A stretch of 64,000 nucleotides of DNA from Bradyrhizobium sp. SRL28 (GTDB lineage Bacteria > Pseudomonadota > Alphaproteobacteria > Rhizobiales > Xanthobacteraceae), in NCBI RefSeq assembly GCF_018596315.1, contig NZ_JAHEAG010000036.1, forward strand, positions 1 through 64,000, in the 5' to 3' direction. Shown piece after piece: positions 52,315 to 60,275 of the stretch. The position numbers and the translations under genes are program-made. Position 1 is the stretch's first letter, and each line of letters starts with the position of its first letter. The notes beneath the pieces were generated by a model. It saw nothing but the letters and a program-made list of their open reading frames with translations, made no database searches and had not been told where the DNA came from.

Positions 52315-53088
52315 ATGAGGCTCGCGAACAAGACGGCACTGATCACGGGAGGCAACAGCGGGATCGGTCTTGCGACCGCAAGAGTATTCGTGGCCGAGGG
52401 CGCCAGGGTCGTCATAACAGGGCGAAATCAGGCGACGCTCGACGCCGCCGCCAAGGAACTGGGTCCGAACGCGTTCGCGGTGGTGGCCGACGCGACAGAT
52501 GTCGCTGCCACCGACGCCGCGATCGGGAAGGGGGCCGAAAAGTTCGGCAAGTACGACATCTTGTTCGCCAATGCCGGAATCGCGGGAGGCACGCCGCTTG
52601 GCGGCTCGACCGTCGAGGCGTTCGAGAAGGTCATCAGCACCAACCTCACGGGCGTGTTCTTCACCGTGCAATCCGCGCTGCCGCATCTCAACGACAACGC
52701 CTCGATCATTCTCAACGGCTCTGTCATCTCCGTGCTCGGCATCCCCGGCTATTCGGCCTATGGCGCGGCCAAGGCCGGCGTGAGGGCAATGGCGCGGATC
52801 ATGGCCTCCGAATTGTCGCCGCGCGGCATCCGCGTCAATGTCGTGGCGCCCGGCGCGATCCGTACCCCGATCTGGGGCGCGGCGATCGCCACGCCTGAGG
52901 CCGAAAAGGCCTTTGAAAAGCGGATCGCGCTCTCGACACCGCTCGGCCGCATCGGCGAGCCCGATCATATCTCGAAGACGGTACTGTTCCTCGCCTCGGA
53001 CGATTCCGCGCATGTGCAGGGCCAGGAACTGTTCGTCGACGGCGGCGCCACCGCCTCTCCGAGCGGCGCGCCGATCTATCGGGGGTGA
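52315..53088 (+). CDS. SDR family oxidoreductase
   Basis: A 257-residue NAD(P)-dependent short-chain dehydrogenase. Cofactor motif TGGNSGIG at 10-17, NAG near 85 and the catalytic Ser plus YGAAK (Tyr-x3-Lys) near 150 are present; the C terminus is DHISKTVLFLASDDSAHVQG followed by FVDGGATASPSG. ATG 52315 follows GGAGA. Members close to this sequence reduce small ketones or quinone-like compounds. It is regulated probably by the divergent HxlR gene and sits beside azoR. Confidence 0.92.
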   Translation: MRLANKTALITGGNSGIGLATARVFVAEGARVVITGRNQATLDAAAKELGPNAFAVVADATDVAATDAAIGKGAEKFGKYDILFANAGIAGGTPLGGSTVEAFEKVISTNLTGVFFTVQSALPHLNDNASIILNGSVISVLGIPGYSAYGAAKAGVRAMARIMASELSPRGIRVNVVAPGAIRTPIWGAAIATPEAEKAFEKRIALSTPLGRIGEPDHISKTVLFLASDDSAHVQGQELFVDGGATASPSGAPIYRG

Positions 53089-53234
53089 CGCGGACTTCCG
53101 TAATTGACATCCGGCCAGCCCGCCGCCCTGCGGCGGATTGGCGCTGAGCCGGAAGGGCGCATTGAACGTCGGTCGTCATTGCCGGACATTCGAAGGATGG
53201 GAGTTTTTTGACCAAAGAGAACTGGAGAGCAGTC

Positions 53235-53375
53235 ATGCCGAAAAAGGTCGACGTCTCCTCACCCGCCTTGCAGGATTCGGACACCGCTCAGTTCGTTTCA
53301 ATTGCGCTGTTCTCCGGCGTCGGTCTTTTGATTTCCCTCGTTATCGTTCTCTGCCGCATGAACGGCATTTTCTGA
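53235..53375 (+). CDS. Small single-helix membrane protein (46 residues)
   Basis: A 46-residue protein starting MPKKVDVSSPALQDSDTAQF with one membrane helix at about 21-40 (VSIALFSGVGLLISLVIVLC) and a short tail RMNGIF. GGAG lies nine bases before the ATG at 53235. It fills the gap between the SDR gene and azoR, on the strand of the former, and ends before a hairpin at 53400-53429. Too short for family recognition; the ribosome site and membrane helix support it as real. Confidence 0.55.
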   Translation: MPKKVDVSSPALQDSDTAQFVSIALFSGVGLLISLVIVLCRMNGIF

Positions 53376-53399
53376 ACTGGCTTTTCGCGATCGGACGCA

Positions 53400-53429
53400 A
53401 GCGGCTGCCGCCGGGCGACGGCAGCCGCT
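53400..53429. terminator. Hairpin between the small peptide gene and azoR
   Basis: AGCGGCTGCCG (53400-53410) and CGGCAGCCGCT (53419-53429) are perfect 11-base arms around CCGGGCGA. It lies between convergent genes and could slow both transcripts, but neither side has a T run, so it may not terminate fully. Confidence 0.55.
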
Positions 53430-53440
53430 GTCGCCTCAAC

Positions 53441-54049
53441 TCAGGCGGCGTTCAGGTCGCTCGCTGCCTTCAGCGCGCCGGCCACGGCTTTTTCACGATG
53501 CTCGGGACCGACCTGGATGCCGTCAGCGGAAATGAATTCCGGGCTCTTGATACCAATGAAGCCGAACACCCAGCGCAAATAGGTTTCCAGATGCTCGCCG
53601 ACCGCGGCCGGCGTGCCCGGGCCATAAAAGCCGCCGCGCGAGATCGCGACGATGACGCGCTTGTTGCCGGCCAGACCTTCGACGCCCTGCGCTGAGTATT
53701 TGAACGTCTTGCCCGCGACCAGGATGCGGTCGATCCAGGCCTTGAGTTGGCTCGGAATCGTGAAGTTGTACATGGGAGCTCCGAGCACGATGACGTCGGC
53801 GGCCAGAAACTCTTCCAGCACGGCCAGACCGGCGGCGATATCCTCGCGCAGCGAAGCTTCCGGGGTGGCCCCCTGGCCAGCAGCGAGGTGTGAACCGGTG
53901 AGATGCGCCAGGGGCGTCAGCGTGAGGTCGCGATAGCTGACTTCGAGGCCGGGAGTGGATTGGCGCAGCCGTTCGACGATGGCGGCGGAAACCTGGCGGC
54001 TGACGGAGTGGGGGCCGAGAACGCTGGAGTCGATGTGCAGAAGTTTCAT
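53441..54049 (-). CDS. azoR: FMN-dependent NADH:quinone reductase / azoreductase
   Basis: A 202-residue flavodoxin-fold enzyme that reduces quinones and azo compounds with NADH. The AzoR hallmarks are MKLLHIDSSVLGPHSVSRQV, ADVIVLGAPMYNFTIPSQLK and later the SRGGFYGPGTP FMN loop. ATG 54049 gives the normal ~200 residues. It is divergent from a second HxlR gene. A weak inverted pair TATAG/CTATA (54069-54073, 54088-54092) lies between them and may be part of an operator. Confidence 0.92.
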   Translation of the reverse strand: MKLLHIDSSVLGPHSVSRQVSAAIVERLRQSTPGLEVSYRDLTLTPLAHLTGSHLAAGQGATPEASLREDIAAGLAVLEEFLAADVIVLGAPMYNFTIPSQLKAWIDRILVAGKTFKYSAQGVEGLAGNKRVIVAISRGGFYGPGTPAAVGEHLETYLRWVFGFIGIKSPEFISADGIQVGPEHREKAVAGALKAASDLNAA

Positions 54050-54149
54050 GGTTGATGTCACCCTTTGGTATAGGTTTGTAACTGGCGCTATATGAGTGAC
54101 CGTGGCAAAACCCCGCAAGAACGCACATTTTTTACACCCGAGCACATCC

Positions 54150-54551
54150 ATGAGACCCGAGCACAAAAAAGTGCCTGCCATGCCTCCGGGCCCGCATGCC
54201 GAGGGCAGTTGCCGTGCGGTGGCTTCCGTGCTGGCTCGCGTCGGCGACAAATGGAGCGTGTTGGTGATCATGATGCTGATCGACGGGCCGATGCGCTTCA
54301 ACGAGCTCAAGCGCAAGATCGGCGGCATCTCGCAGCGGATGCTGACGCTCACCTTGCGCGGGTTGGAGCGCGACGGGCTGGTGACGCGCACGATCTTTCC
54401 GACCATCCCGCCGCGGGTCGATTATGAACTCACCGATCTCGGCCGCGGGCTGGCGCAGCCGGTGCAGGCGCTCGGTCAATGGGCGTTCGCGCACCTGCCG
54501 GAGATCGAGGGCGCGCGGACGAATTTCGACGCGCGCAACGAGAAGGGTTAG
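54150..54551 (+). CDS. HxlR family transcriptional regulator
   Basis: A 133-residue winged-helix protein: CRAVASVLARVGDKWSVLVI, MMLIDGPMRFNELKRKIGGI and SQRMLTLTLRGLERDGLVTR are typical. HxlR proteins near azoR (YodB-like) often sense quinones or diamide through an N-terminal Cys; here the only early Cys is in GSCRAV, at the usual place. ATG 54150 begins MRPEHKK; a GTG at 54096 would add 18 residues. It is divergent from azoR and probably represses it. Its stop codon meets a palindromic repeat. Confidence 0.9.
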   Translation: MRPEHKKVPAMPPGPHAEGSCRAVASVLARVGDKWSVLVIMMLIDGPMRFNELKRKIGGISQRMLTLTLRGLERDGLVTRTIFPTIPPRVDYELTDLGRGLAQPVQALGQWAFAHLPEIEGARTNFDARNEKG

Positions 54552-54622
54552 AGCGTTTTCAAGCGAAAGACTGCCCCGGACTTGATCCGGGGTGGGAACC
54601 GGTTCGCGTTAAGAAAACGCGT
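54552..54622. repeat. Palindromic repeat 'GCGTTTTC...AAAACGCT', copy 3, inverted
   Basis: AGCGTTTTCAAGCGAAAGAC, CCCCGGACTTGATCCGGGG and GTTAAGAAAACGCGTC: the reverse complement of the copy at 52152-52221 with few changes. It begins right at the TAG of the HxlR gene (54549-54551). Confidence 0.87.
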
Positions 54623-54630
54623 CAAAGAAT

Positions 54631-54669
54631 CTAGAGTCCCGTTTCGATTCTATCGAAACGGGATTCTAG
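54631..54669 (-). terminator. 39-base hairpin overlapping the dprA stop codon
   Basis: CTAGAGTCCCGTTTCGAT (54631-54648) pairs with ATCGAAACGGGATTCTAG (54652-54669) at 17 of 18 positions around TCT. The dprA TAG (54668-54666) is in the right arm. It may serve as the dprA terminator, though no T run follows closely; it could equally be a repeat. Confidence 0.6.
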
Positions 54670-55790
54670 AGCAGCGACACCAGGCCGCCGCCATGGCGCT
54701 CCAGCCGGCCGGCCAGTTCGAGTTCGAGCAGTACCGTGCGGACGATGGTGGGCGAGAGGCCCGACATCCGGATCAGATCGTCGAGGCTGACCGGGCTCGG
54801 CCCGAGCAGCGCGACAATGCGTTTGCGTACGCCCGGATCGATGTCGAAGTCGAGCGGCTCGTCATCGCCTTCACGCGCCTCGAGCACGACCGGCCGCTCC
54901 AGGATCGGCTGAATGGCGTTGATGACGTCGCCGGCTTCAGTGACCAGCGCCGCGCCCTGCTTGATCAGATCATTGGTGCCGGCGGCGCGCGGATCGAGCG
55001 GCGAGCCCGGCACCGCAAACACCTCGCGGCCCTGTTCAGCCGCCATCCGCGCCGTGATCAGCGAGCCCGAGCGGTGGGCTGCCTCGATCACGACGACGCC
55101 GAGCGACGCACCGGAGATCAGGCGATTGCGCCGTGGAAAATCGTGGGCGCGCGGCACATGGCCGAGCGGCATTTCGGAAATCGCGCCGCCTTGATCGAGC
55201 AGGGCGGCGAGCAGCGCCTCATGCTCCGCGGGATAGATCCGGTCGTGGCCGCCGGCCAGCACCGCTACCGTGCCGCTTTCGATCGTCGCGCGATGCGCCG
55301 CCTGATCGATGCCGCGGGCCAGGCCCGAGATGACGACGAAGCCGGCCTCGCCGAGATCGCGCGCCAGTTGGCCGGCGAATTTCAGTCCGGCGCCGGAGGC
55401 GTTGCGCGAGCCGACGATCGCGATCATCGGCCGGATCAGGACGTCGGGCGCAGCGCGCACACGCACGCTGAGCAAAGGCGGCGCATCGTCGAGCGTCGCC
55501 AGCCGCGGCGGATAGGCGGCTTCGCCAGGTGCAACCAGCGAGACGCCGATCCTTTTCGCCGCAGCGATCTCAGCCTGCGCTTCCTCCTCGCTGCAGATGT
55601 GCCCTGAACGCGCCGCGCCGCCACGCCGCGCCAGATCGGGTAGCCGCTCCAGCGCCGTGCGCGCATCGCCGAAATGGGCGATGAGCGAGTTAAAGGTGCG
55701 CGGACCGACATTGTCGCTGCGGATCAGCCGCAGCCGGTCGATCCGGTCGGTGTCGGTGATGTGGGGTGTAGGGGGTGTCCGGTCATGCAT
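54666..55790 (-). CDS. dprA: DNA processing protein DprA/Smf
   Basis: A 374-residue DNA-binding protein that loads RecA on incoming single-stranded DNA in natural transformation; in non-competent bacteria it is widely kept with unknown use. Rossmann-like motifs: MIAIVGSRNASGAGLKFAGQ, ISGLARGIDQAAH, LAGGHDRIYPAEH and DFPRRNRLISGAS. A C-terminal winged-helix region follows (VALLGPSPVSLDDLIRMSGL). ATG 55790 (MHDRTPP) is preferred to TTG 55811. The gene normally precedes topA; here they are split by an accessory block. Confidence 0.94.
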   Translation of the reverse strand: MHDRTPPTPHITDTDRIDRLRLIRSDNVGPRTFNSLIAHFGDARTALERLPDLARRGGAARSGHICSEEEAQAEIAAAKRIGVSLVAPGEAAYPPRLATLDDAPPLLSVRVRAAPDVLIRPMIAIVGSRNASGAGLKFAGQLARDLGEAGFVVISGLARGIDQAAHRATIESGTVAVLAGGHDRIYPAEHEALLAALLDQGGAISEMPLGHVPRAHDFPRRNRLISGASLGVVVIEAAHRSGSLITARMAAEQGREVFAVPGSPLDPRAAGTNDLIKQGAALVTEAGDVINAIQPILERPVVLEAREGDDEPLDFDIDPGVRKRIVALLGPSPVSLDDLIRMSGLSPTIVRTVLLELELAGRLERHGGGLVSLL

Positions 55791-55909
55791 GCGGTGGGCA
55801 GCATTGCCCAACCTGAGATTGTGATCAACCTGTTTGATTGTGGTAGGTGTTACGCTTGCTCCATGCCAAGGCCCTCCGTAACCTGCTTCGTCACCACAGG
55901 AAGGCCTTC

Positions 55910-57148
55910 ATGATTTCGCTCGCCGAACTTCAACGCCGCATCGATGCCGGCGACCTTTCCGCAGACGCTGCAATCGCGCAGTCGCTCGAAGCAACCCGTG
56001 CGCATGAAAAGTCCATCGGTGCCTTCGTTTGCCGGGATGAAAGTCCTCGCGCGCAAAGCGCCGGGCCGCTGCGCGGCATTGCGGTCGGCATCAAGGACAT
56101 CATGGATACGACGGATTTCCCGACCGAAATGGGCTCACCGATCTACCGGGGATTTCGGCCGCGCGGTGATGCGGCCGTGGTGATGATGCTGAAGCAGGCG
56201 GGAGCAAGCATTATCGGCAAGACCACGACGACGGCATTCGCCTCCGTGGATCCGACGCCGACGCTCAATCCGCACAATCATGGTCACACGCCCGGCGGAT
56301 CGTCATCGGGTTCGGCGGGAGCGGTGGCGGCCGGCATGATCCCGCTCGCGCTGGGAACGCAGACCGGCGGTTCGGTGATCCGCCCGGCCTCGTTCTGCGG
56401 CGTCGCCGCGATCAAGCCGTCGTACCGCTTGCTGCCGACGGTCGGCGTCAAATGCTATTCGTGGACGCTCGATACGGTCGGCCTGTTCGCGGCCGGCGTG
56501 AACGACGTGGCGCATGGGCTTGCCGCGATGACCGGCCGGCCCGAATTGCTGCTGCCGCCCAGCATTCCGACCCCGCGCATCGGCGTCGTGACGCAGGATT
56601 TCGCAGGTAGCCCGGAAGCGTCAGGCGGGGAGGCGCTGCGGATCGCGACCAAGACTGCCGAACGCGCCGGAGCCTCGGTGCGGACGCTTGATCTGCCTGA
56701 GATCATTGCGGAGGCGTGGCGCGCGCATCCGGTGATCCAGGAATTCGAGGCGCATCAGGCGCTCGCCTGGGAGTACCGCGAAAATTACGACGCGATGGCG
56801 CCGCTGCTGCGCGCGCGGCTGGACGACAGCAGGGGCCTGACACCGGCCGACTATGACGCGGCAATGGGCGTTGCGAGCCGCGCGCGGCATGCGCTGGCAA
56901 AAGTGTTCGAAGAGGTGGACGTGCTGCTGACCTTGTCAGCGCCCGGCGCGGCGCCAGAGGGTTTGGGTTCGACCGGCGACGCCCGTTACAACCGGCTATG
57001 GACGCTGATGGGCGTGCCTTGCATCAATGTTCCCGCACTCATCGCGGAAGGCGGTTTGCCAGTCGGTGTGCAGGTGATTGCGCGATATGGCGCTGATGCC
57101 GAGGCGCTGGCGGCCGCGCGGTTTGTTGAGGAGGCGCTTAAATCGTAG
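55910..57148 (+). CDS. Amidase (amidase signature family)
   Basis: A 412-residue amide hydrolase with the Ser-cisSer-Lys triad: Lys in GIAVGIKDIMDTTD near 61, and GGSSSGSAGAVAAGMIPLAL with the cis-Ser, then QTGGSVIRPASFCGV with the nucleophile Ser. No signal peptide. ATG 55910 follows AGGAAGG. It lies between dprA and plsY on the opposite strand and thereby interrupts a cluster that is otherwise on the minus strand. Its TAG stop (57146-57148) lies in a palindromic repeat. The substrate is unknown. Confidence 0.92.
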   Translation: MISLAELQRRIDAGDLSADAAIAQSLEATRAHEKSIGAFVCRDESPRAQSAGPLRGIAVGIKDIMDTTDFPTEMGSPIYRGFRPRGDAAVVMMLKQAGASIIGKTTTTAFASVDPTPTLNPHNHGHTPGGSSSGSAGAVAAGMIPLALGTQTGGSVIRPASFCGVAAIKPSYRLLPTVGVKCYSWTLDTVGLFAAGVNDVAHGLAAMTGRPELLLPPSIPTPRIGVVTQDFAGSPEASGGEALRIATKTAERAGASVRTLDLPEIIAEAWRAHPVIQEFEAHQALAWEYRENYDAMAPLLRARLDDSRGLTPADYDAAMGVASRARHALAKVFEEVDVLLTLSAPGAAPEGLGSTGDARYNRLWTLMGVPCINVPALIAEGGLPVGVQVIARYGADAEALAAARFVEEALKS

Positions 57149-57222
57149 GGCGGATTAGCGCAGCGTAATCCGCCAAATTATATGGCCAACCGGCGGATTA
57201 CGCTGCGCTAATCCGCCCTACG
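57144..57222. repeat. Palindromic repeat 'GTAGGGCGGATTAGC'
   Basis: CGTAGGGCGGATTAGCGCAG and CTGCGCTAATCCGCCCTACG are perfect 20-base arms around a short pair GTAATCCGCC/GGCGGATTAC and an AT-rich loop. The amidase TAG stop falls in the left arm. It also separates the convergent amidase and plsY genes and could end both transcripts. Confidence 0.93.
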
Positions 57223-57230
57223 CAATACAC

Positions 57231-57821
57231 CTACTTCGCCCCGATGCGCCCTTCGGTCCCGGACTGCAGCCGCTTGATGTTTTCGCTGTGCTTCCAGAAC
57301 AGCAGCAATGTCAGCACGACGAACAGCGAGGCCAGCGCCGGGTGGCCGAACCACCACAGGAACAGCGGCGTGACGAATGCGGCGACCAATGCCGAGAGCG
57401 ACGAGTAGCGCGTGGTGACGGCGGTGGCGAGCCAGATCAGGCAGAACATCAGGGCTGCCGGCCAGAACAGGCCGATCAGCACGCCGATATAGGTTGCGAC
57501 GCCTTTGCCGCCGTTGAATTTGAGCCAGACCGGGAAGAGGTGGCCGAGGAAGGCGCCGAGCGCGGCCAGCATCGCCGCATTGGCGCCGCCGTAATAGCCG
57601 GCGATGATGACCGCGATCGTGCCCTTTAGCATGTCGCCGATCAGCGTCGCCGCGGCTAGGCCCTTGCGGCCGGTGCGTAGCACGTTGGTGGCGCCGATAT
57701 TGCCGCTTCCGATCGAACGCAAATCCTGCGTGCCGCCAAGCTTGGTCAGCACCATCCCGAACGGGATCGAGCCCAGCAGATAGCCGAGCAGGAAGGCGAC
57801 GATGAGTAATGCGTCAGACAT
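57231..57821 (-). CDS. plsY: Glycerol-3-phosphate acyltransferase PlsY
   Basis: A 196-residue inner-membrane enzyme that moves an acyl group from acyl-phosphate to glycerol-3-phosphate, the first step of phospholipid synthesis. PlsY motifs: GYLLGSIPFG, GSGNIGATNVLRTGRKG and FNGGKGVATYIG. Six membrane helices are predicted across the chain. ATG 57821 begins MSDALL. It sits directly downstream of pyrC' on the same strand with a 35-base gap, so it is likely co-transcribed with pyrB and pyrC'. Confidence 0.96.
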   Translation of the reverse strand: MSDALLIVAFLLGYLLGSIPFGMVLTKLGGTQDLRSIGSGNIGATNVLRTGRKGLAAATLIGDMLKGTIAVIIAGYYGGANAAMLAALGAFLGHLFPVWLKFNGGKGVATYIGVLIGLFWPAALMFCLIWLATAVTTRYSSLSALVAAFVTPLFLWWFGHPALASLFVVLTLLLFWKHSENIKRLQSGTEGRIGAK

Positions 57822-57856
57822 GGCGGTAGCTCCCACCGCGGCCCGTTTTGGACGAA

Positions 57857-59158
57857 TCAGACATGTTCATAGACCGTTCGTCCGCCCACGATAGTACGCA
57901 CCACGCGCCCCGAGAAGCGGGCTTCATCGAACGGCGTATTTTTGCATTGCGATTTGAGATCGGCGGGATCGAGCACCCAGGGCGTATCGGGATCGATCAC
58001 GACGACATCGGCCGGGGAACCCGCACGCAGCGAACCGCCGGGGAGGCCGAGCAGCTCCGCAGGGCGGGTCGACATCGCCCGGATCAGCGTCTTGAAATCC
58101 ATCTCGCCATTGTGGATCAGCCGCAGCGCCGCCGGCAGCATGGTCTGCAGCCCGACTGCGCCGGCAGCGGCCTCGGCGAACGGCAGCCGCTTGACCTCGA
58201 CGTCCTGCGGGTTGTGGTCGGACATCACGACGTCGACGAGGCCGGAGGCGACGGCCGCAACCAGCGCGAGGCGGTCCTCCTCGGTGCGCAGCGGCGGTGA
58301 CAGTTTCAGGAAGGTGCGGTAGGGGCCGATGTCGTTTTCGTTCAGCGTGACGTGGTTGATCGACACCGACGCGCTGACATAGAGGCCGGCGTCACGCGCG
58401 CGCTTGAGGATTTCGAGCGACTCGATCGAGGACAGCGAGGCTGCGTGATAGCGCCCGCCGGTCAGGGCCACGAGGCGCATGTCGCGCTCCAGCATCACGG
58501 CTTCAGCGGCATTCGGAATGCCGGCAAGCCCAAGTCGTGCGGCGAACTCGCCCTCGTTCATCACGCCTTCGCCGACGAGGTCAGGATCCTCGGTGTGGTG
58601 CACGATCAGCGCGTCGAAATCGCGGGCATAGGTCAGCGCCCGGCGCATCACCTGCGCATTGGTGACGCTCCTGTCGCCATCGGTGAAGGCGACCGCGCCG
58701 GCGGCCTTCAATAGCCCGATCTCGGTCATCTCCTGGCCGCCGAGGCCTTTTGTCAGCGCGGCCATCGGGTGGATATTGACGATCGCGGTGTCGCGCGCGC
58801 GGCGCAGCACGAAGTCGACCGTCGCCGAATTGTCGATGACGGGCGAGGTGTCCGGCTGGCAGATGATGGTGGTGATGCCACCGGCGGCCGCCGCCTGGCT
58901 GGCAGAGGCAAACGTCTCGCGGTGGCTGGCGCCGGGCTCGCCGACAAAGGCGCGCATGTCGATCAGGCCGGGGGCGACGATCTTGCCGGCGCAATTGATG
59001 ATGTCGGTGCCTTCGGGGACGCCGGCGGCGCCGATGCCGCGCTTGGAGTCGCGGATGGTGCCGTCGGCAATCAGGACGTCGCCGGGGCCGTCGAAATCCC
59101 TGGAGGGATCGACGACGCGGGCATTCGCGAGCAGGATCGGGCGTCGGTCAGTCAGCAT
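57857..59158 (-). CDS. pyrC: Dihydroorotase-like protein PyrC' (probably inactive)
   Basis: A 433-residue amidohydrolase-fold protein following pyrB. The usual metal-binding HxH after PGLxD is replaced by R-A-F (PGLIDMRAFVGEPGASHRE), and DHAPH near the C-terminal end is DHNPQ. Other ligand positions, such as the His before a Ser in the middle, are also changed (RYHAASLSS). In Pseudomonas, PyrC' of this kind is catalytically dead but holds PyrB in an active dodecamer. A separate active dihydroorotase must be encoded elsewhere. It is 3 bases from the pyrB stop. Confidence 0.88.
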   Translation of the reverse strand: MLTDRRPILLANARVVDPSRDFDGPGDVLIADGTIRDSKRGIGAAGVPEGTDIINCAGKIVAPGLIDMRAFVGEPGASHRETFASASQAAAAGGITTIICQPDTSPVIDNSATVDFVLRRARDTAIVNIHPMAALTKGLGGQEMTEIGLLKAAGAVAFTDGDRSVTNAQVMRRALTYARDFDALIVHHTEDPDLVGEGVMNEGEFAARLGLAGIPNAAEAVMLERDMRLVALTGGRYHAASLSSIESLEILKRARDAGLYVSASVSINHVTLNENDIGPYRTFLKLSPPLRTEEDRLALVAAVASGLVDVVMSDHNPQDVEVKRLPFAEAAAGAVGLQTMLPAALRLIHNGEMDFKTLIRAMSTRPAELLGLPGGSLRAGSPADVVVIDPDTPWVLDPADLKSQCKNTPFDEARFSGRVVRTIVGGRTVYEHV

Positions 59159-59161
59159 GAT

Positions 59162-60115
59162 TTAAGCGTTCGGCAGGTTGCGGGCGAGCGCTTCGAGCAC
59201 CGCCATCCGCACCGCCACTCCCATTTCCACCTGTTCACGGATCAGCGATTGCGCGCCATCCGCCACGATCGAGTCGATCTCGACACCGCGATTCATCGGT
59301 CCCGGATGCATCACCAGCGCGTCCGGTTTGGCGTAAGCCAGTTTCTTCTGGTCGAGACCGAAATAATGGAAATACTCTTGGCTCGACGGCACGAAGGAGC
59401 CGTTCATGCGCTCGCGCTGCAGCCGCAGCATCATCACGATGTCGGCGCCATTGAGGCCCTCGCGCATGTCGCGCGCGACTTCGACGCCCATCCGCTCGAT
59501 GCCGCGCGGCAACAGCGTGGAGGGGGCGACGACGCGGACGCGGGCGCCCATGGTGTTGAGCAAGAGGATATTGGAGCGCGCCACGCGGGAATGCATCACG
59601 TCGCCGCAGATCGCGATCACGAGGCCTTCCAGCCGGCCTTTATTGCGGCGGATGGTCAGCGCGTCCAGCAGCGCCTGGGTCGGATGCTCGTGGGCACCGT
59701 CCCCGGCATTAATCACGGAACCGTCAACCTTGCGCGCCAAAAGTTCCACCGCGCCGGAGGCGTGGTGCCGCACCACCAGGATATCCGGGTGCATGGCGTT
59801 GAGCGTCACCGCCGTATCCATCAGCGTCTCGCCCTTGCGGATCGAGGATGAGGACACCGACATGTTCATGACGTCGGCCCCTAACCGTTTTCCCGCCAGC
59901 TCGAACGAGGATTGGGTTCGGGTCGAGGCCTCGAAAAACAGGTTCACCTGGGTGCGACCGCGCAAGCTAGTGCGCTTTTTGTCCACCTGGCGGTTGAGCT
60001 CGACATATTCCTCGGAAAGGTCGAGCAGGCCGGTAATATCGGCAGCGGAAAGCCCCTCGATTCCCAGCAGATGCCGGTGCCCGAGGACGAAGGTCGATTT
60101 CGATGCAGGGGTCAT
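59162..60115 (-). CDS. pyrB: Aspartate carbamoyltransferase catalytic subunit
   Basis: A 317-residue enzyme making carbamoyl-aspartate in pyrimidine synthesis. Carbamoyl-phosphate site STRTQSSFE near 62; HHASGAVELLA and DGAHEHPTQALLD for substrate; and the aspartate-binding region HPGPMNRGVEI. ATG 60115 (MTPASKS) gives the usual length; TTG or other upstream codons add 15 residues without support. pyrC' follows after 3 bases, which fits the PyrB-PyrC' complex of this type of proteobacterium. No pyrI regulatory chain is present. Confidence 0.97.
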   Translation of the reverse strand: MTPASKSTFVLGHRHLLGIEGLSAADITGLLDLSEEYVELNRQVDKKRTSLRGRTQVNLFFEASTRTQSSFELAGKRLGADVMNMSVSSSSIRKGETLMDTAVTLNAMHPDILVVRHHASGAVELLARKVDGSVINAGDGAHEHPTQALLDALTIRRNKGRLEGLVIAICGDVMHSRVARSNILLLNTMGARVRVVAPSTLLPRGIERMGVEVARDMREGLNGADIVMMLRLQRERMNGSFVPSSQEYFHYFGLDQKKLAYAKPDALVMHPGPMNRGVEIDSIVADGAQSLIREQVEMGVAVRMAVLEALARNLPNA

Positions 60116-60275
60116 TAAAGCCTTGCTATAGGGAGAGATGCCACGCGGGGCAAGCGTCAAATCCGGCGTCCGGACTTATCCACTAGCGCTTCGGCGGCAG
60201 GGTAAACGGCCGGGCGGTAGGCCCTGGCGGGCGATTCAGCTAGGATGGCGCACGGTGCATCAGGCTGGGCAAAAC

